Source of the DNA: Pseudomonadaceae bacterium
GTDB lineage: Bacteria > Pseudomonadota > Gammaproteobacteria > Pseudomonadales > Azotimanducaceae
Direction: 5' to 3'
NCBI GenBank assembly: GCA_024743435.1
Contig: JANSWO010000010.1
Location: 114,939-178,938, forward strand
DNA: 64,000 nt
The notes under the pieces are model-generated. The model made no database searches and had not been told where the DNA came from. It saw only the letters and a program-made list of their open reading frames with translations. Positions 44,313-52,466 of the stretch are shown here, piece by piece (within the stretch, counting starts at the first letter, position 1; each line of letters begins with the position of its first letter). The position numbers and the translations under genes were made by a program.

Positions 44313-44978
44313 ATGGAACTCTTTGACGTGATGCGAACGACGTTTGCAGCCAGAGACTTTACGGAAGAACCGGTTGATGACGCGACGCTGTATCGGATAC
44401 TCGACAATGCCCGATTCGCACCGTCCGGAGGTAATCGGCAGGGCTGGAAGGTCATCGCTGTTCGTGAAACGGCCACCCGAGACGCGCTTCGGCCGATGCT
44501 GACCAAGGGCATGCAGCGCTACTTCGCCCAGATGGCAGCCGGTGAATCACCCTGGAATACAATCCATCCGACGAGCCTGCGGGAAGAAGACATTGCCGCC
44601 ACGGAACTGCCGAGCGCCTGGATCAACAAGCTGATCGATGCCCCCGTGCTGTTGTTCGTATTCGTGGATCTATCGCTGGTGGCGTCGTTCGACAAAGACC
44701 TCGAGCGCGTCGGCGTTATCTCAGGCGCATCCATCTACCCGTTCGTATGGAACATACTTCTGGCCGCACGTAACGAAGGGCTCGGCGGTGTGCCAACGAC
44801 GTTCATTGCGCCGAATGAAGACAAACTGCAATCGCTGTTGGGCGTGCCCGCACAGCATGCTTTCAGCGCAATGATTCCGCTGGGCAAACCGATTCGTCAG
44901 CTGACGAAGCTTAGGCGCAAACCGGTATCAGATTTCGCTGTACTGGAGCGATGGGACGGGCCAGCTCTTAGCGAGTGA
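44313..44978 (+). CDS. Nitroreductase family oxidoreductase
   Basis: 221 residues. MRTTFAARDFTEEPVDDATLYRILDNARFAPSGGNRQGWK (as consecutive short blocks) is the FMN-binding start of the family, and NILLAARNEGLGGVPTTF the second conserved stretch. It should reduce a nitro group, quinone or flavin with NAD(P)H as a homodimer. The 3' end overlaps the convergent ArsA-like gene by 11 bp. Its divergent neighbour is an aromatic hydroxylase, fitting an aromatic-compound locus. Confidence 0.87.
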   Translation: MELFDVMRTTFAARDFTEEPVDDATLYRILDNARFAPSGGNRQGWKVIAVRETATRDALRPMLTKGMQRYFAQMAAGESPWNTIHPTSLREEDIAATELPSAWINKLIDAPVLLFVFVDLSLVASFDKDLERVGVISGASIYPFVWNILLAARNEGLGGVPTTFIAPNEDKLQSLLGVPAQHAFSAMIPLGKPIRQLTKLRRKPVSDFAVLERWDGPALSE

Positions 44979-46056
44979 GCAACGCCTGCGCGAGCGCCTG
45001 CAGGTCACTGAGCGAACTGACATTTGCTGTCAGCCGTGGTGCGCTCACCGCCGGCACGTTGAGCAGGCCTTGGGCTCGTTCAACCTCAACTCGATCCGCT
45101 TCGGCGACTGATGTCCATCGCTCGACGCACTCGTTCAGCCTGGCTTGCAGGCCTGCATCGATGGCCGGGTTGGATGCCCCTTCCTCGACGGCACCTGGCG
45201 AGGTTGCAGGCGCGGATTGCAGAACCTGATTGACGACCACCGCAGCTACGTTCATCTGCTCATCTCGTAGCCTGCGAACATAACGCTCGCTGGCGTCAAC
45301 GAGGGCGGTCTCCGGCCGCAGCACCATGACAAACGCCGTATCATCACTACGCAAGGTAGCCTGCAGCTGCCTGGCTCGCTCGCGAAAGGTGTCGATGATT
45401 TCGGAGAAGCTGCGGAAGAAAGCATTGAGGTCACCAACCACTTTGTAGCCGGTGAGCATCTCGATAAAGCGTGCGAACTGATCCTGACTTCGCCCCAGAA
45501 GCCCGAAACTCAGACGGTTAGCCACATTCGTTGCCCGCATGATCAGACCCAGACCGGAGCCGTCCAGCAACTCGATCAAGCGTCGGGGTGAATCAATGAA
45601 ATCGAGCGCATTCTGAGTAGGCGGTGTGTCGACAATCAGCAAATCAAAACGCTCATCACCGACCAGCTGCTGGAGTTTCTCCATCGCCATGAATTCACGG
45701 CTGCCAGCAACGGTGCTCGAAATCTGCTGATAGTAGGGGTTATCGAGAATCGACTGGCCCGCCTCATCCGATTTAGCGAAGCGTTTGATCAGACCGTCGA
45801 AGGTATCACCAGCATCCAGCATCATCGCGGACAAGCGATCAACGCCTGGAACCTGTTGCGGCTCCGCGGTCAACGAGGCAAGGCCCATGGCATCAGCAAG
45901 GCGCCGCGCAGGATCAATCGTCATCACCAGGGTTCGCTGGCCAGCGTCGGCAGCAGCTATGCCCAGCGCTGCAGCTGTCGTGGTTTTGCCAACGCCTCCG
46001 CTGCCGCCACACAGGACCACACGATGCTCGCCCAAAACGCTGCCCAGAACGGTCAC
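44968..46056 (-). CDS. ArsA/Get3-like ATPase, variant subunit
   Basis: 362 residues from GTG at 46056. The P-loop reads CGGSGGVGKTTT (16-27): Ser19 replaces the signature Lys of the deviant Walker A (KGGVGKT). The downstream IDPARRLADAMGL, LLIVDTPPTQNALDF and MVLRPETALVDASERYVRRL blocks are typical of the ArsA family. It overlaps the second ArsA-like gene by 4 bp (GTGA), so a heterodimer is likely. No arsenic genes are nearby, and the arrangement resembles the paired ArsA-like proteins of actinobacteria. Function in this organism is unknown. Confidence 0.85.
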   Translation of the reverse strand: MTVLGSVLGEHRVVLCGGSGGVGKTTTAAALGIAAADAGQRTLVMTIDPARRLADAMGLASLTAEPQQVPGVDRLSAMMLDAGDTFDGLIKRFAKSDEAGQSILDNPYYQQISSTVAGSREFMAMEKLQQLVGDERFDLLIVDTPPTQNALDFIDSPRRLIELLDGSGLGLIMRATNVANRLSFGLLGRSQDQFARFIEMLTGYKVVGDLNAFFRSFSEIIDTFRERARQLQATLRSDDTAFVMVLRPETALVDASERYVRRLRDEQMNVAAVVVNQVLQSAPATSPGAVEEGASNPAIDAGLQARLNECVERWTSVAEADRVEVERAQGLLNVPAVSAPRLTANVSSLSDLQALAQALLTR

Positions 46057-46925
46057 AACTGGCGCACCAATTGCTCAAGGACCACGCCGGGCTGCCGTGA
46101 AGTGCATTCGTTTACTCGCGTAATGTTGATCGATGCAGCAGCCAGACGCCGCGCTTGCTCTGCTTGCTGATCCGCGATTGACTCATTGAGCAGAGCCGCC
46201 CAACGCTTCGATGAAGAAGGCATGGCCGCGATTACCTTGCGCTCATCGGCAGCGAAGCAGGACTCGATACAACGATTCAGGATCACGCGCTCACAGCGAA
46301 TGCCAAGGCGCTCGCGCGCATCTTCAACCAACTCCAGCGCCTCTCTAACGGGCGTCTCCTCAGGCAACGCGGCAACGATCAATTCGCACCGCTCCGGATC
46401 ACGCAGCAGCTGCAAGATCTTACCCGCGCTGTCATAAATTGGTCCCGCCTTGAGTGTGTCGACAGCAACCGCTGGCACGTTGAGTAGCAGTTTCGCGTGA
46501 CCAGTGGCCGGTGCGTCGAAGACAACGCGCTGGTAGGTGGATTGCGCGGATGTCACGTGATCATAGAGTTTGCCCAGCGCCATCAACTCATCGAACAGCG
46601 GCAAGGCATCAAGAAACTTCTGCACGGCGCTGTTCTCGAGCAATCCGCGGTAGGCAAAGGAGAAGCTCATCTTGCGCTTCACATACTCCTTCACCGATTC
46701 CCGAGCATCTAACCTCGCGATATGAAGGGACTCGGTGACTGGCTGCGGCACATAAGCCGGCGCGACACCCAGCGCACCTGCTGGGGCGCCGGCATCGGAC
46801 AGATCAACAAGTAGGGTTTTCTCACCGCGCTCGGCGAACTGTCTCGCGAGCGCTGTCGCTATCAGTGTTTTACCGACGCCGCCTTTCCCGGAGACGATGT
46901 GCAGCCGACCGCTCACCGGGGCCAT
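46053..46925 (-). CDS. ArsA/Get3-like ATPase, canonical subunit
   Basis: 290 residues from ATG at 46925; a TTG at 46937 is also possible. VSGKGGVGKTLIATALARQF (P-loop with signature Lys14), TLLVDLSDAGAPAGALG, VFDAPATGHAKLLLNVP and VILNRCIESCF define the ArsA family. Because it has the signature Lys that its partner lacks, it is probably the catalytic half of the pair. It is divergent from the DUF1993 gene across 210 bp. Confidence 0.85.
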   Translation of the reverse strand: MAPVSGRLHIVSGKGGVGKTLIATALARQFAERGEKTLLVDLSDAGAPAGALGVAPAYVPQPVTESLHIARLDARESVKEYVKRKMSFSFAYRGLLENSAVQKFLDALPLFDELMALGKLYDHVTSAQSTYQRVVFDAPATGHAKLLLNVPAVAVDTLKAGPIYDSAGKILQLLRDPERCELIVAALPEETPVREALELVEDARERLGIRCERVILNRCIESCFAADERKVIAAMPSSSKRWAALLNESIADQQAEQARRLAAASINITRVNECTSRQPGVVLEQLVRQL

Positions 46926-47135
46926 CTGACGGCGCAAACCACGCCTGGATACGGCTCATCGCGCGGAACGCGCGGAGAAGGTCTGCTTCGATCACACATG
47001 ACCGCGCTAGATACACGAACCCCAAAGCGCACACAAGCTCTGGTTTGAATGGCGGCCCATATGGCGGCTGGGCAGGTGCTCGTGTAACTTCCTTCGCCCG
47101 TCACTTCCAGCAATCAACTCTCGAGAGATACACGC

Positions 47136-47654
47136 ATGGCCGTCTCCTTCTTTGACCTCACCGTTGGCTCCTACATTCAGATCGTGGAATCCAGCTCCGC
47201 CCTCTTCGCGAAAGCCAGAACTCATTTTGAACAGAACGGAATCGATCTCGCCAATATCGTCGACGCGCGCATCCACCCTGACATGGCAAATTTCCACTTT
47301 CAGGTGACATCGATCACGCACCACTCGCTCGCCGCGCTAACCGGCATAAAGAACGGTGAGTTTGGTCCACCGAGCTACCCGGATGCCGACTACGCGGAAC
47401 TTGAAGCGATGACGGCGAATACGTTGACGGAACTGCGCACCATGCAAGAGGACGACGTGAACGCGCTCGCTGGCAATCAACTGGTGTTCAAGATCGCGGG
47501 CAACGAACTACCATTCACAGCGGAGAACTTTGTTCTCTCATTCTCGCTACCCAACTTCTATTTTCACACCACAACAGCCTACGACATTCTGCGCGCTCAA
47601 GGCGCACCGATCGGTAAACTGGACTTTCTTGGCGCGATAAAGATGGGCGTCTAA
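47136..47654 (+). CDS. DUF1993 family protein
   Basis: 172 residues. The DinB-like helical bundle family DUF1993 is indicated by the start MAVSFFDLTVGSYIQIVESS, HPDMANFHFQVTSITHHSLAAL and the final NFYFHTTTAYDILRAQGAPIGKLDFLG. Such proteins carry the His residues of a possible metal site, but no function is established. ATG at 47136 has GAGAG upstream. It lies alone, 78 bp before the TetR gene and its operator. Confidence 0.85.
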   Translation: MAVSFFDLTVGSYIQIVESSSALFAKARTHFEQNGIDLANIVDARIHPDMANFHFQVTSITHHSLAALTGIKNGEFGPPSYPDADYAELEAMTANTLTELRTMQEDDVNALAGNQLVFKIAGNELPFTAENFVLSFSLPNFYFHTTTAYDILRAQGAPIGKLDFLGAIKMGV

Positions 47655-47690
47655 AAGACAAATCACGAGACCTGCGTCTCAAGTTTACAA

Positions 47691-47706
47691 TACCGTCTGG
47701 ACGGTA
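47691..47706 (+). promoter_or_regulatory. Palindromic operator of the TetR/RND efflux operon
   Basis: TACCGTCTGGACGGTA is a perfect inverted repeat (7-bp arms, 2-bp centre), 26 bp before the TetR start. It lies between TTTACA (47684-47689) and TACAGT (47705-47710), a plausible promoter with a short 15-bp spacer. The layout and ACCGTCTGGACGGT core are typical of TetR-family repressor sites in front of RND efflux operons, so autoregulation by the adjacent TetR protein is expected. Confidence 0.75.
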
Positions 47707-47732
47707 CAGTTAACTAGGGCTAGTCTTCAGCT

Positions 47733-48272
47733 ATGAAGACCGCCAGAGCGACTCGATCAAACAACGCCCGGGAACTCATTCTCGATGCGGCCATCCGCGT
47801 CGTCGACAAAGACGGCGCCGGCCATCTGACGATAGATGCGGTGGCTACCGAGGTGGGCCGCTCGAAGGGCGGCGTTCTCTACCATTTCCCGAACAAGCGA
47901 GCGCTGCTGAACGGCATGCTCGCGCGCATGATTGAACGCGAATTAACCGCGCTCGATACTGCCCCAGGCAATACGCCTCTCGGCCGACACCTACATTCCA
48001 CCGGCAACTTGCGCCGGGACGACAAAGCCGCGTCGCTGGCATTGCTCGCGGCCGCTGCTGAAGATCCGGAAATGCTGGGCGTCATGCGGGATGCCTACCA
48101 ACAGCTGTTTCTCCAGGCTCGGGCAGACTGCAAACATCCGGCGGAAGTGAACACCATACTGCTCGCCGCCGAAGGGCTTCGCCTCCTGTCCGTGCTCGGC
48201 GTACTGCCGCTCAGTGAGACGGAGCAAAGAGCCGTTCATAAACACCTCGCGGCCCGGGCAGAGCAGCTATGA
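47733..48272 (+). CDS. TetR-family transcriptional regulator
   Basis: 179 residues. The N-terminal helix-turn-helix reads ARELILDAAIRVVDKDGAGH and AVATEVGRSKGGVLYHFPNKRALLNGML, the standard TetR DNA-binding domain; a helical ligand-binding domain of about 120 residues follows. It overlaps the membrane-fusion-protein gene by 4 bp and is preceded by the palindrome at 47691-47706, so it likely represses the efflux operon until a drug or metabolite binds. Confidence 0.93.
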   Translation: MKTARATRSNNARELILDAAIRVVDKDGAGHLTIDAVATEVGRSKGGVLYHFPNKRALLNGMLARMIERELTALDTAPGNTPLGRHLHSTGNLRRDDKAASLALLAAAAEDPEMLGVMRDAYQQLFLQARADCKHPAEVNTILLAAEGLRLLSVLGVLPLSETEQRAVHKHLAARAEQL

Positions 48273-49330
48273 ACCGCGTCAGCACATGGCTCGCAAATAC
48301 GGCGCTTGTCGCCATCATCGTTGGCTGTGAACCACCGCCTCCGCCTGAACCCGTGCCGCAGAACATACGTCCGGCTCGTATCCACATCGTGACGCCTACG
48401 GAGTCAGGCAAAACCTATCGATTCGCCGGCGAAGTTCAAGCGACGACAAGCATCGATGCATCATTCGAGGTAGGCGGCGCGTTGGACAAGCTCTCGGTGC
48501 GCGAGGGCCAGACCGTCAGCGCCGGCTCTACGATCGCCCAGCTCGACCCAACCAACTTTCTGCTAGCCATCCGCGAGGCGGAGGCGCAGCTGAAGCTCGT
48601 ACGCCAGGACTACATCCGCAAGCGCGACATACTCGGGCGTGGCGGAATCGCCCGCTCGGCCGTGGACGATGCGGGCGCGCAGGTAGAACTGGCGCGCGTA
48701 CGGCTGGCCCAGGCGCAGAAGCAGTATCGGGATTCACGGCTGCTCGCGCCGTTCGATGCCCAGATCAGCCAGCGGTTCGTCGATAACTACAGCAAGGTGC
48801 AACCCGGCGAGCCGATCGTGAGGCTTTCCGGCCTGTCTGAGCTCGTCATTGCCGCTGCGGTTCCGGAGGCGTTACTGGCAACCCTGGATGCACAGGCCGT
48901 TGAGAGTATCGAGGCGACGTTCGCGTTCGCACCGGATCGACGCTTTCCGCTTACCTTTCGCGAGAACCGCGGCGAGGCGGACCCTATGGCCCAGACGTTC
49001 GAGATCACGCTGACAATGGCCCAGCCCAAAGACTTGAACATTTTGCCGGGAATGACCGCTGAGGTTCGCCTGAGCGTCAATGGCAAAGCCCAGGACAGCC
49101 AGTTCTCGATACCAACTTCAGCGCTCGTCAGCGCCGCTGACGGACGCTTCTTCGTGTGGGTGGTTCCGCCAGACGGTGGTCCGGTCGAGCAACGATTCGT
49201 AGACGCTCGCACCCCCACGGCAGAAGGCGCACTCATCGCTGATGGCTTGCAGCCGGGCGAGGCAATCGTCAGCAGTGGCGCGGCGTATCTTCAGAAAGGG
49301 ATGCAGGTGCGTCCGCTAGAACGCATCTAG
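48269..49330 (+). CDS. RND efflux periplasmic adaptor lipoprotein
   Basis: 353 residues. A lipobox (LVAIIVGC, Cys20) anchors it in the inner membrane. The lipoyl and alpha-hairpin domains (FEVGGALDKLSVREGQTVSAG, then a hairpin about 95-140) and the beta-barrel/MP domains (DSRLLAPFDAQISQRFVD, then SALVSAADGRFFVWVV) are complete. It links the RND pump to an outer-membrane channel, which is not encoded here. 4-bp overlap with the TetR gene, 9 bp before the pump gene. Confidence 0.93.
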   Translation: MNRVSTWLANTALVAIIVGCEPPPPPEPVPQNIRPARIHIVTPTESGKTYRFAGEVQATTSIDASFEVGGALDKLSVREGQTVSAGSTIAQLDPTNFLLAIREAEAQLKLVRQDYIRKRDILGRGGIARSAVDDAGAQVELARVRLAQAQKQYRDSRLLAPFDAQISQRFVDNYSKVQPGEPIVRLSGLSELVIAAAVPEALLATLDAQAVESIEATFAFAPDRRFPLTFRENRGEADPMAQTFEITLTMAQPKDLNILPGMTAEVRLSVNGKAQDSQFSIPTSALVSAADGRFFVWVVPPDGGPVEQRFVDARTPTAEGALIADGLQPGEAIVSSGAAYLQKGMQVRPLERI

Positions 49331-49339
49331 GCGAGCCGA

Positions 49340-52300
49340 ATGTCCATCGCACGCTTCGCCATCGAACGCCCGCTCTACTCGTGGATGCTCATCGTCACGT
49401 GCCTGGTTGGCGGCTTGATTGGAATTGATTCCGTTGGTCGCCTGGAAGACCCCCCTTTCCCAATCAAGTTCTCGATGATCGTGACGCAATATCCCGGCGC
49501 CTCTGCTGAGGAAGTTGAACAGGAGGTTACGGACCTAATCGAGGCAGCCATCCAGGAGCTGCCGTATGTCGATGAAATCACATCGAAATCGGTCGTTGGA
49601 CGCTCCGAGGTTCAGGTCGAACTGCTCGAACAGTACGACGACGAAACGACCCCTCAGATATACGACGAGCTTCGGCGTCGCATCATCGACATCGCTGAGC
49701 GTCTACCGCCGGGGGCAGCAACGCCCATTGTTGAGGACGATTTTGGCGACGTATTCGGCATCATGCTTGCCGTCAGTACGCCGGATTACAGCCCGGCAGA
49801 GACCCATGACATCGCAAAACGCATGAGCACCGCGCTCAAAACGGTTTCTGGCGTTGCGCGAATTCAAACGGTCGGCCTACCTCAGGAAGCCGTGTTTGTT
49901 GAAATCGAACGCAGCCGTCTTGCCCGCCTGGGTCTGCCGCTCGATGTGCTACTGGGCAGCATTGGTGTTGCCAATCAGGTGACGCCCGCCGGTTCCGTGT
50001 TAGTTGATGGCCGACGCATGCGTATCGCCATCGACAACGCCTACGACAGTGTCGAGGCGGTCGCCGATCTGCGTATTGGAGGCGCGGGTGAAGCGATCGT
50101 ACGGCTGGGTGACATCGCCAACGTCGTACGGGAACCGGTGGAAACGCCGTTCTCAATCATTCGACACAATCGAGAAGACGTGTTCGCTCTGGGCCTATCG
50201 ATAGACCCGACCCGCAACGTCGTCGACGTCGGTGAGCAAGTTGATCGAAAGCTTGCTGAAGTCCTCGCTGATATGCCGCTGGGCGTGCATGCCGAATCTA
50301 TCTACGCACAGCACGTTGTCGTCGCAGAATCCGTCAACACGTTCCTGCGCAACCTCGCACTGTCTGTGCTCACCGTCTTTGTTGCTCTGTTCCTTTTCAT
50401 GGGGTGGCGTGCGGGAACGGTGGTGGGATCGGTACTGCTGCTCACCGTAATGGGCACGCTCATGTTCATGTCGTTTTTCGAAATCCCGCTGCAGCGCATC
50501 TCACTGGGCGCGCTCATGATCGCGATGGGCATGCTGGTCGACAACGGCATCGTTATTGCGGAAGGCATGTTGATCGGCACGCGCCGGGGCTTGTCGCCAA
50601 CCGAAGCGGCGGAGACCACCGTGCGTCGAACGATGTGGCCGCTACTCGGCGCTACTTTTATCGGCGTGCTCGCGTTCGCGCCGCTGAGCCTGACCGATAC
50701 CAACAATGGGCATTTCCTGCGTTCACTATTTCAGGTCATCGCGATTTCTCTCTCCTTGAGCTGGATACTCGCTGTCACCGTTGTTCCGATGCTCGGCAGC
50801 CGGTTACTGCGTGCAGCGCCAGATGCAGGTGAAGAAACCGATGTCTATCGCGGCTGGGCATACGCGCCCTACCGAGTACTCATGAGTTTCGGTTTGCGGC
50901 GTGCCTGGATCACGACACTGGCGATATTGCTGGTTGTCGCCGGCTGCCTGTGGCTTTTTCAGTTCGTCAAACAGGGCTTCTTTCCGAACACGAATACGCC
51001 CCTGATCTACGTGGACTTTCGGTTGCCCGAAGGCACAGACATTCGAACGACCTCTAAGGAGATCGCCCGCATCGAGGAGCGTATTACCGCCATCGAGCCG
51101 ATCACCGACGTGACGAGCTTCATTGGCCACGGCGCGCTTCGTTTCACGACCATCATGCGGCCGGAGCAACCGAATCCGGCGTATGCGCAACTCGTGGTCA
51201 GGTTGCCCGACATCGCCCACATGGACGAGACAATAGACACGATTCGCGAGGATCTGGAATCGCACTGGCCGGACGCGGCAGTCGGCGTCAACCGTGCGAC
51301 GTTCACACCCGGTGGCAGCTCGACATTTGAAGTGCGCTACACCGGGCCAGATCCAATTGAGCTCCGACGACTTGCAGAAGAAACGCTATCGGTTTATCTG
51401 AAACACGATCTGATTGAGCGCAAAACCGATTGGCGCCAGCCCGTGCTCGAGCTGCGGCCGGTGTTCAACGACGCGCGTGCGCGGGAGGCTGGGCTGTCGC
51501 GCACAGACCTCGCCCAGGCCATCAACTTCGCAACGCTCGGACAACCCGTTGGATTGTTCCGCGATGGCGACAAACTGATACCGATCATCGCGCGAGCACC
51601 GGTGAGCGAACGACGCGATATCGAGGGCTTCGAATCGCGCCTGATATGGAGCCCGGCCCGGCAGACACAGGTCCCCATCTCACAGGTTATCGATGGCGTT
51701 GAACTGACCAGCGAAAACGCAACGATTCTTCGATTGAACCGCCAACGCACCATCAGCGCTCAGGCTAACCAACCCACGGGGCATAACTTCACGCGGGTAT
51801 TCAATCGCGTTCGGCCGGAGCTCGATGCCATCGTTCTGCCGCCGGGCTACAGCCGCGCCTACGGCGGCGAGTTCGAGGCCAGTGACGAGGCCAATCGCGC
51901 GCTAGGCTCTGCCCTGCCGATGGCCTTTGGCCTCATGTTCGTTGTGATGCTGTTGATGTTCGGGCAACTCAAGCAACCCATCATCATCTGGATAACGATT
52001 CCCATGTCGGTCTGCGGCGTTGGCATCGGCCTTCTCGCAACCGATATGTCATTCACGTTCCCCGGCTTTCTAGGGCTGCTCAGCGTCTCCGGCATGTTGC
52101 TGAAAAACTGCATCGTACTGGTTGATGAAATGGACAAACGGATGCTCGAGTCCGGGAAGTCGTTGCACGTGATGCGAGAGGCCGCTGTCAGCAGGCTGAG
52201 GCCGGTCGTATTGGCAACCGCCACCACCGTCGCCGGTATGTCGCCTCTACTGTCCGATGTGTTCTTTGCCCCCATGGCGGTGGTAATCATGAGCGGGCTG

Positions 52301-52381
52301 ACATTCGCAACGCTGATCACGCTGGTCGCCGTGCCGGTGTTCTATCGACTCACGCTCGGGCGGCATATCGACAATTTGTAA
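49340..52381 (+). CDS. RND family efflux permease
   Basis: 1013 residues with the RND plan of twelve helices and two large periplasmic loops. In helix 4, MIAMGMLVDNGIVIAEGM carries one of the two AcrB Asp positions; the second is Asn. In helix 10, MLLKNCIVLVDEMDKRML carries the AcrB-type Lys. It exports hydrophobic compounds by proton exchange with the adaptor encoded just upstream. The ligand cannot be read from sequence. There is no outer-membrane channel gene in the operon, so a channel from elsewhere must be shared. Confidence 0.94.
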   Translation: MSIARFAIERPLYSWMLIVTCLVGGLIGIDSVGRLEDPPFPIKFSMIVTQYPGASAEEVEQEVTDLIEAAIQELPYVDEITSKSVVGRSEVQVELLEQYDDETTPQIYDELRRRIIDIAERLPPGAATPIVEDDFGDVFGIMLAVSTPDYSPAETHDIAKRMSTALKTVSGVARIQTVGLPQEAVFVEIERSRLARLGLPLDVLLGSIGVANQVTPAGSVLVDGRRMRIAIDNAYDSVEAVADLRIGGAGEAIVRLGDIANVVREPVETPFSIIRHNREDVFALGLSIDPTRNVVDVGEQVDRKLAEVLADMPLGVHAESIYAQHVVVAESVNTFLRNLALSVLTVFVALFLFMGWRAGTVVGSVLLLTVMGTLMFMSFFEIPLQRISLGALMIAMGMLVDNGIVIAEGMLIGTRRGLSPTEAAETTVRRTMWPLLGATFIGVLAFAPLSLTDTNNGHFLRSLFQVIAISLSLSWILAVTVVPMLGSRLLRAAPDAGEETDVYRGWAYAPYRVLMSFGLRRAWITTLAILLVVAGCLWLFQFVKQGFFPNTNTPLIYVDFRLPEGTDIRTTSKEIARIEERITAIEPITDVTSFIGHGALRFTTIMRPEQPNPAYAQLVVRLPDIAHMDETIDTIREDLESHWPDAAVGVNRATFTPGGSSTFEVRYTGPDPIELRRLAEETLSVYLKHDLIERKTDWRQPVLELRPVFNDARAREAGLSRTDLAQAINFATLGQPVGLFRDGDKLIPIIARAPVSERRDIEGFESRLIWSPARQTQVPISQVIDGVELTSENATILRLNRQRTISAQANQPTGHNFTRVFNRVRPELDAIVLPPGYSRAYGGEFEASDEANRALGSALPMAFGLMFVVMLLMFGQLKQPIIIWITIPMSVCGVGIGLLATDMSFTFPGFLGLLSVSGMLLKNCIVLVDEMDKRMLESGKSLHVMREAAVSRLRPVVLATATTVAGMSPLLSDVFFAPMAVVIMSGLTFATLITLVAVPVFYRLTLGRHIDNL

Positions 52382-52438
52382 CGCGCGAGCCGACGTGCTC
52401 AATTGCTGTCCGACACGCACAATGGCGGGTTTTGTCGT

Positions 52439-52456
52439 ATACCTATAGGGGGTATA
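52439..52456 (+). promoter_or_regulatory. CsoR/copper-repressor-like palindrome upstream of copA
   Basis: ATACCTATAGGGGGTATA lies 10 bp before the copA ATG. The TACC, TATA, GGGGGTA arrangement resembles the TACCC(N)GGGGGTA sites of CsoR-type copper sensors. No sensor gene is adjacent. The overlap with a TATATG-like -10 is consistent with repression, but the protein that binds is unknown. Confidence 0.5.
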
Positions 52457-52466
52457 TGCTTACGCA

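Noticed and set aside
46938..47135. Small frames in the ArsA/DUF1993 intergenic region
   Set aside because: No ribosome-binding site, no domain, and composition unlike the neighbouring genes.
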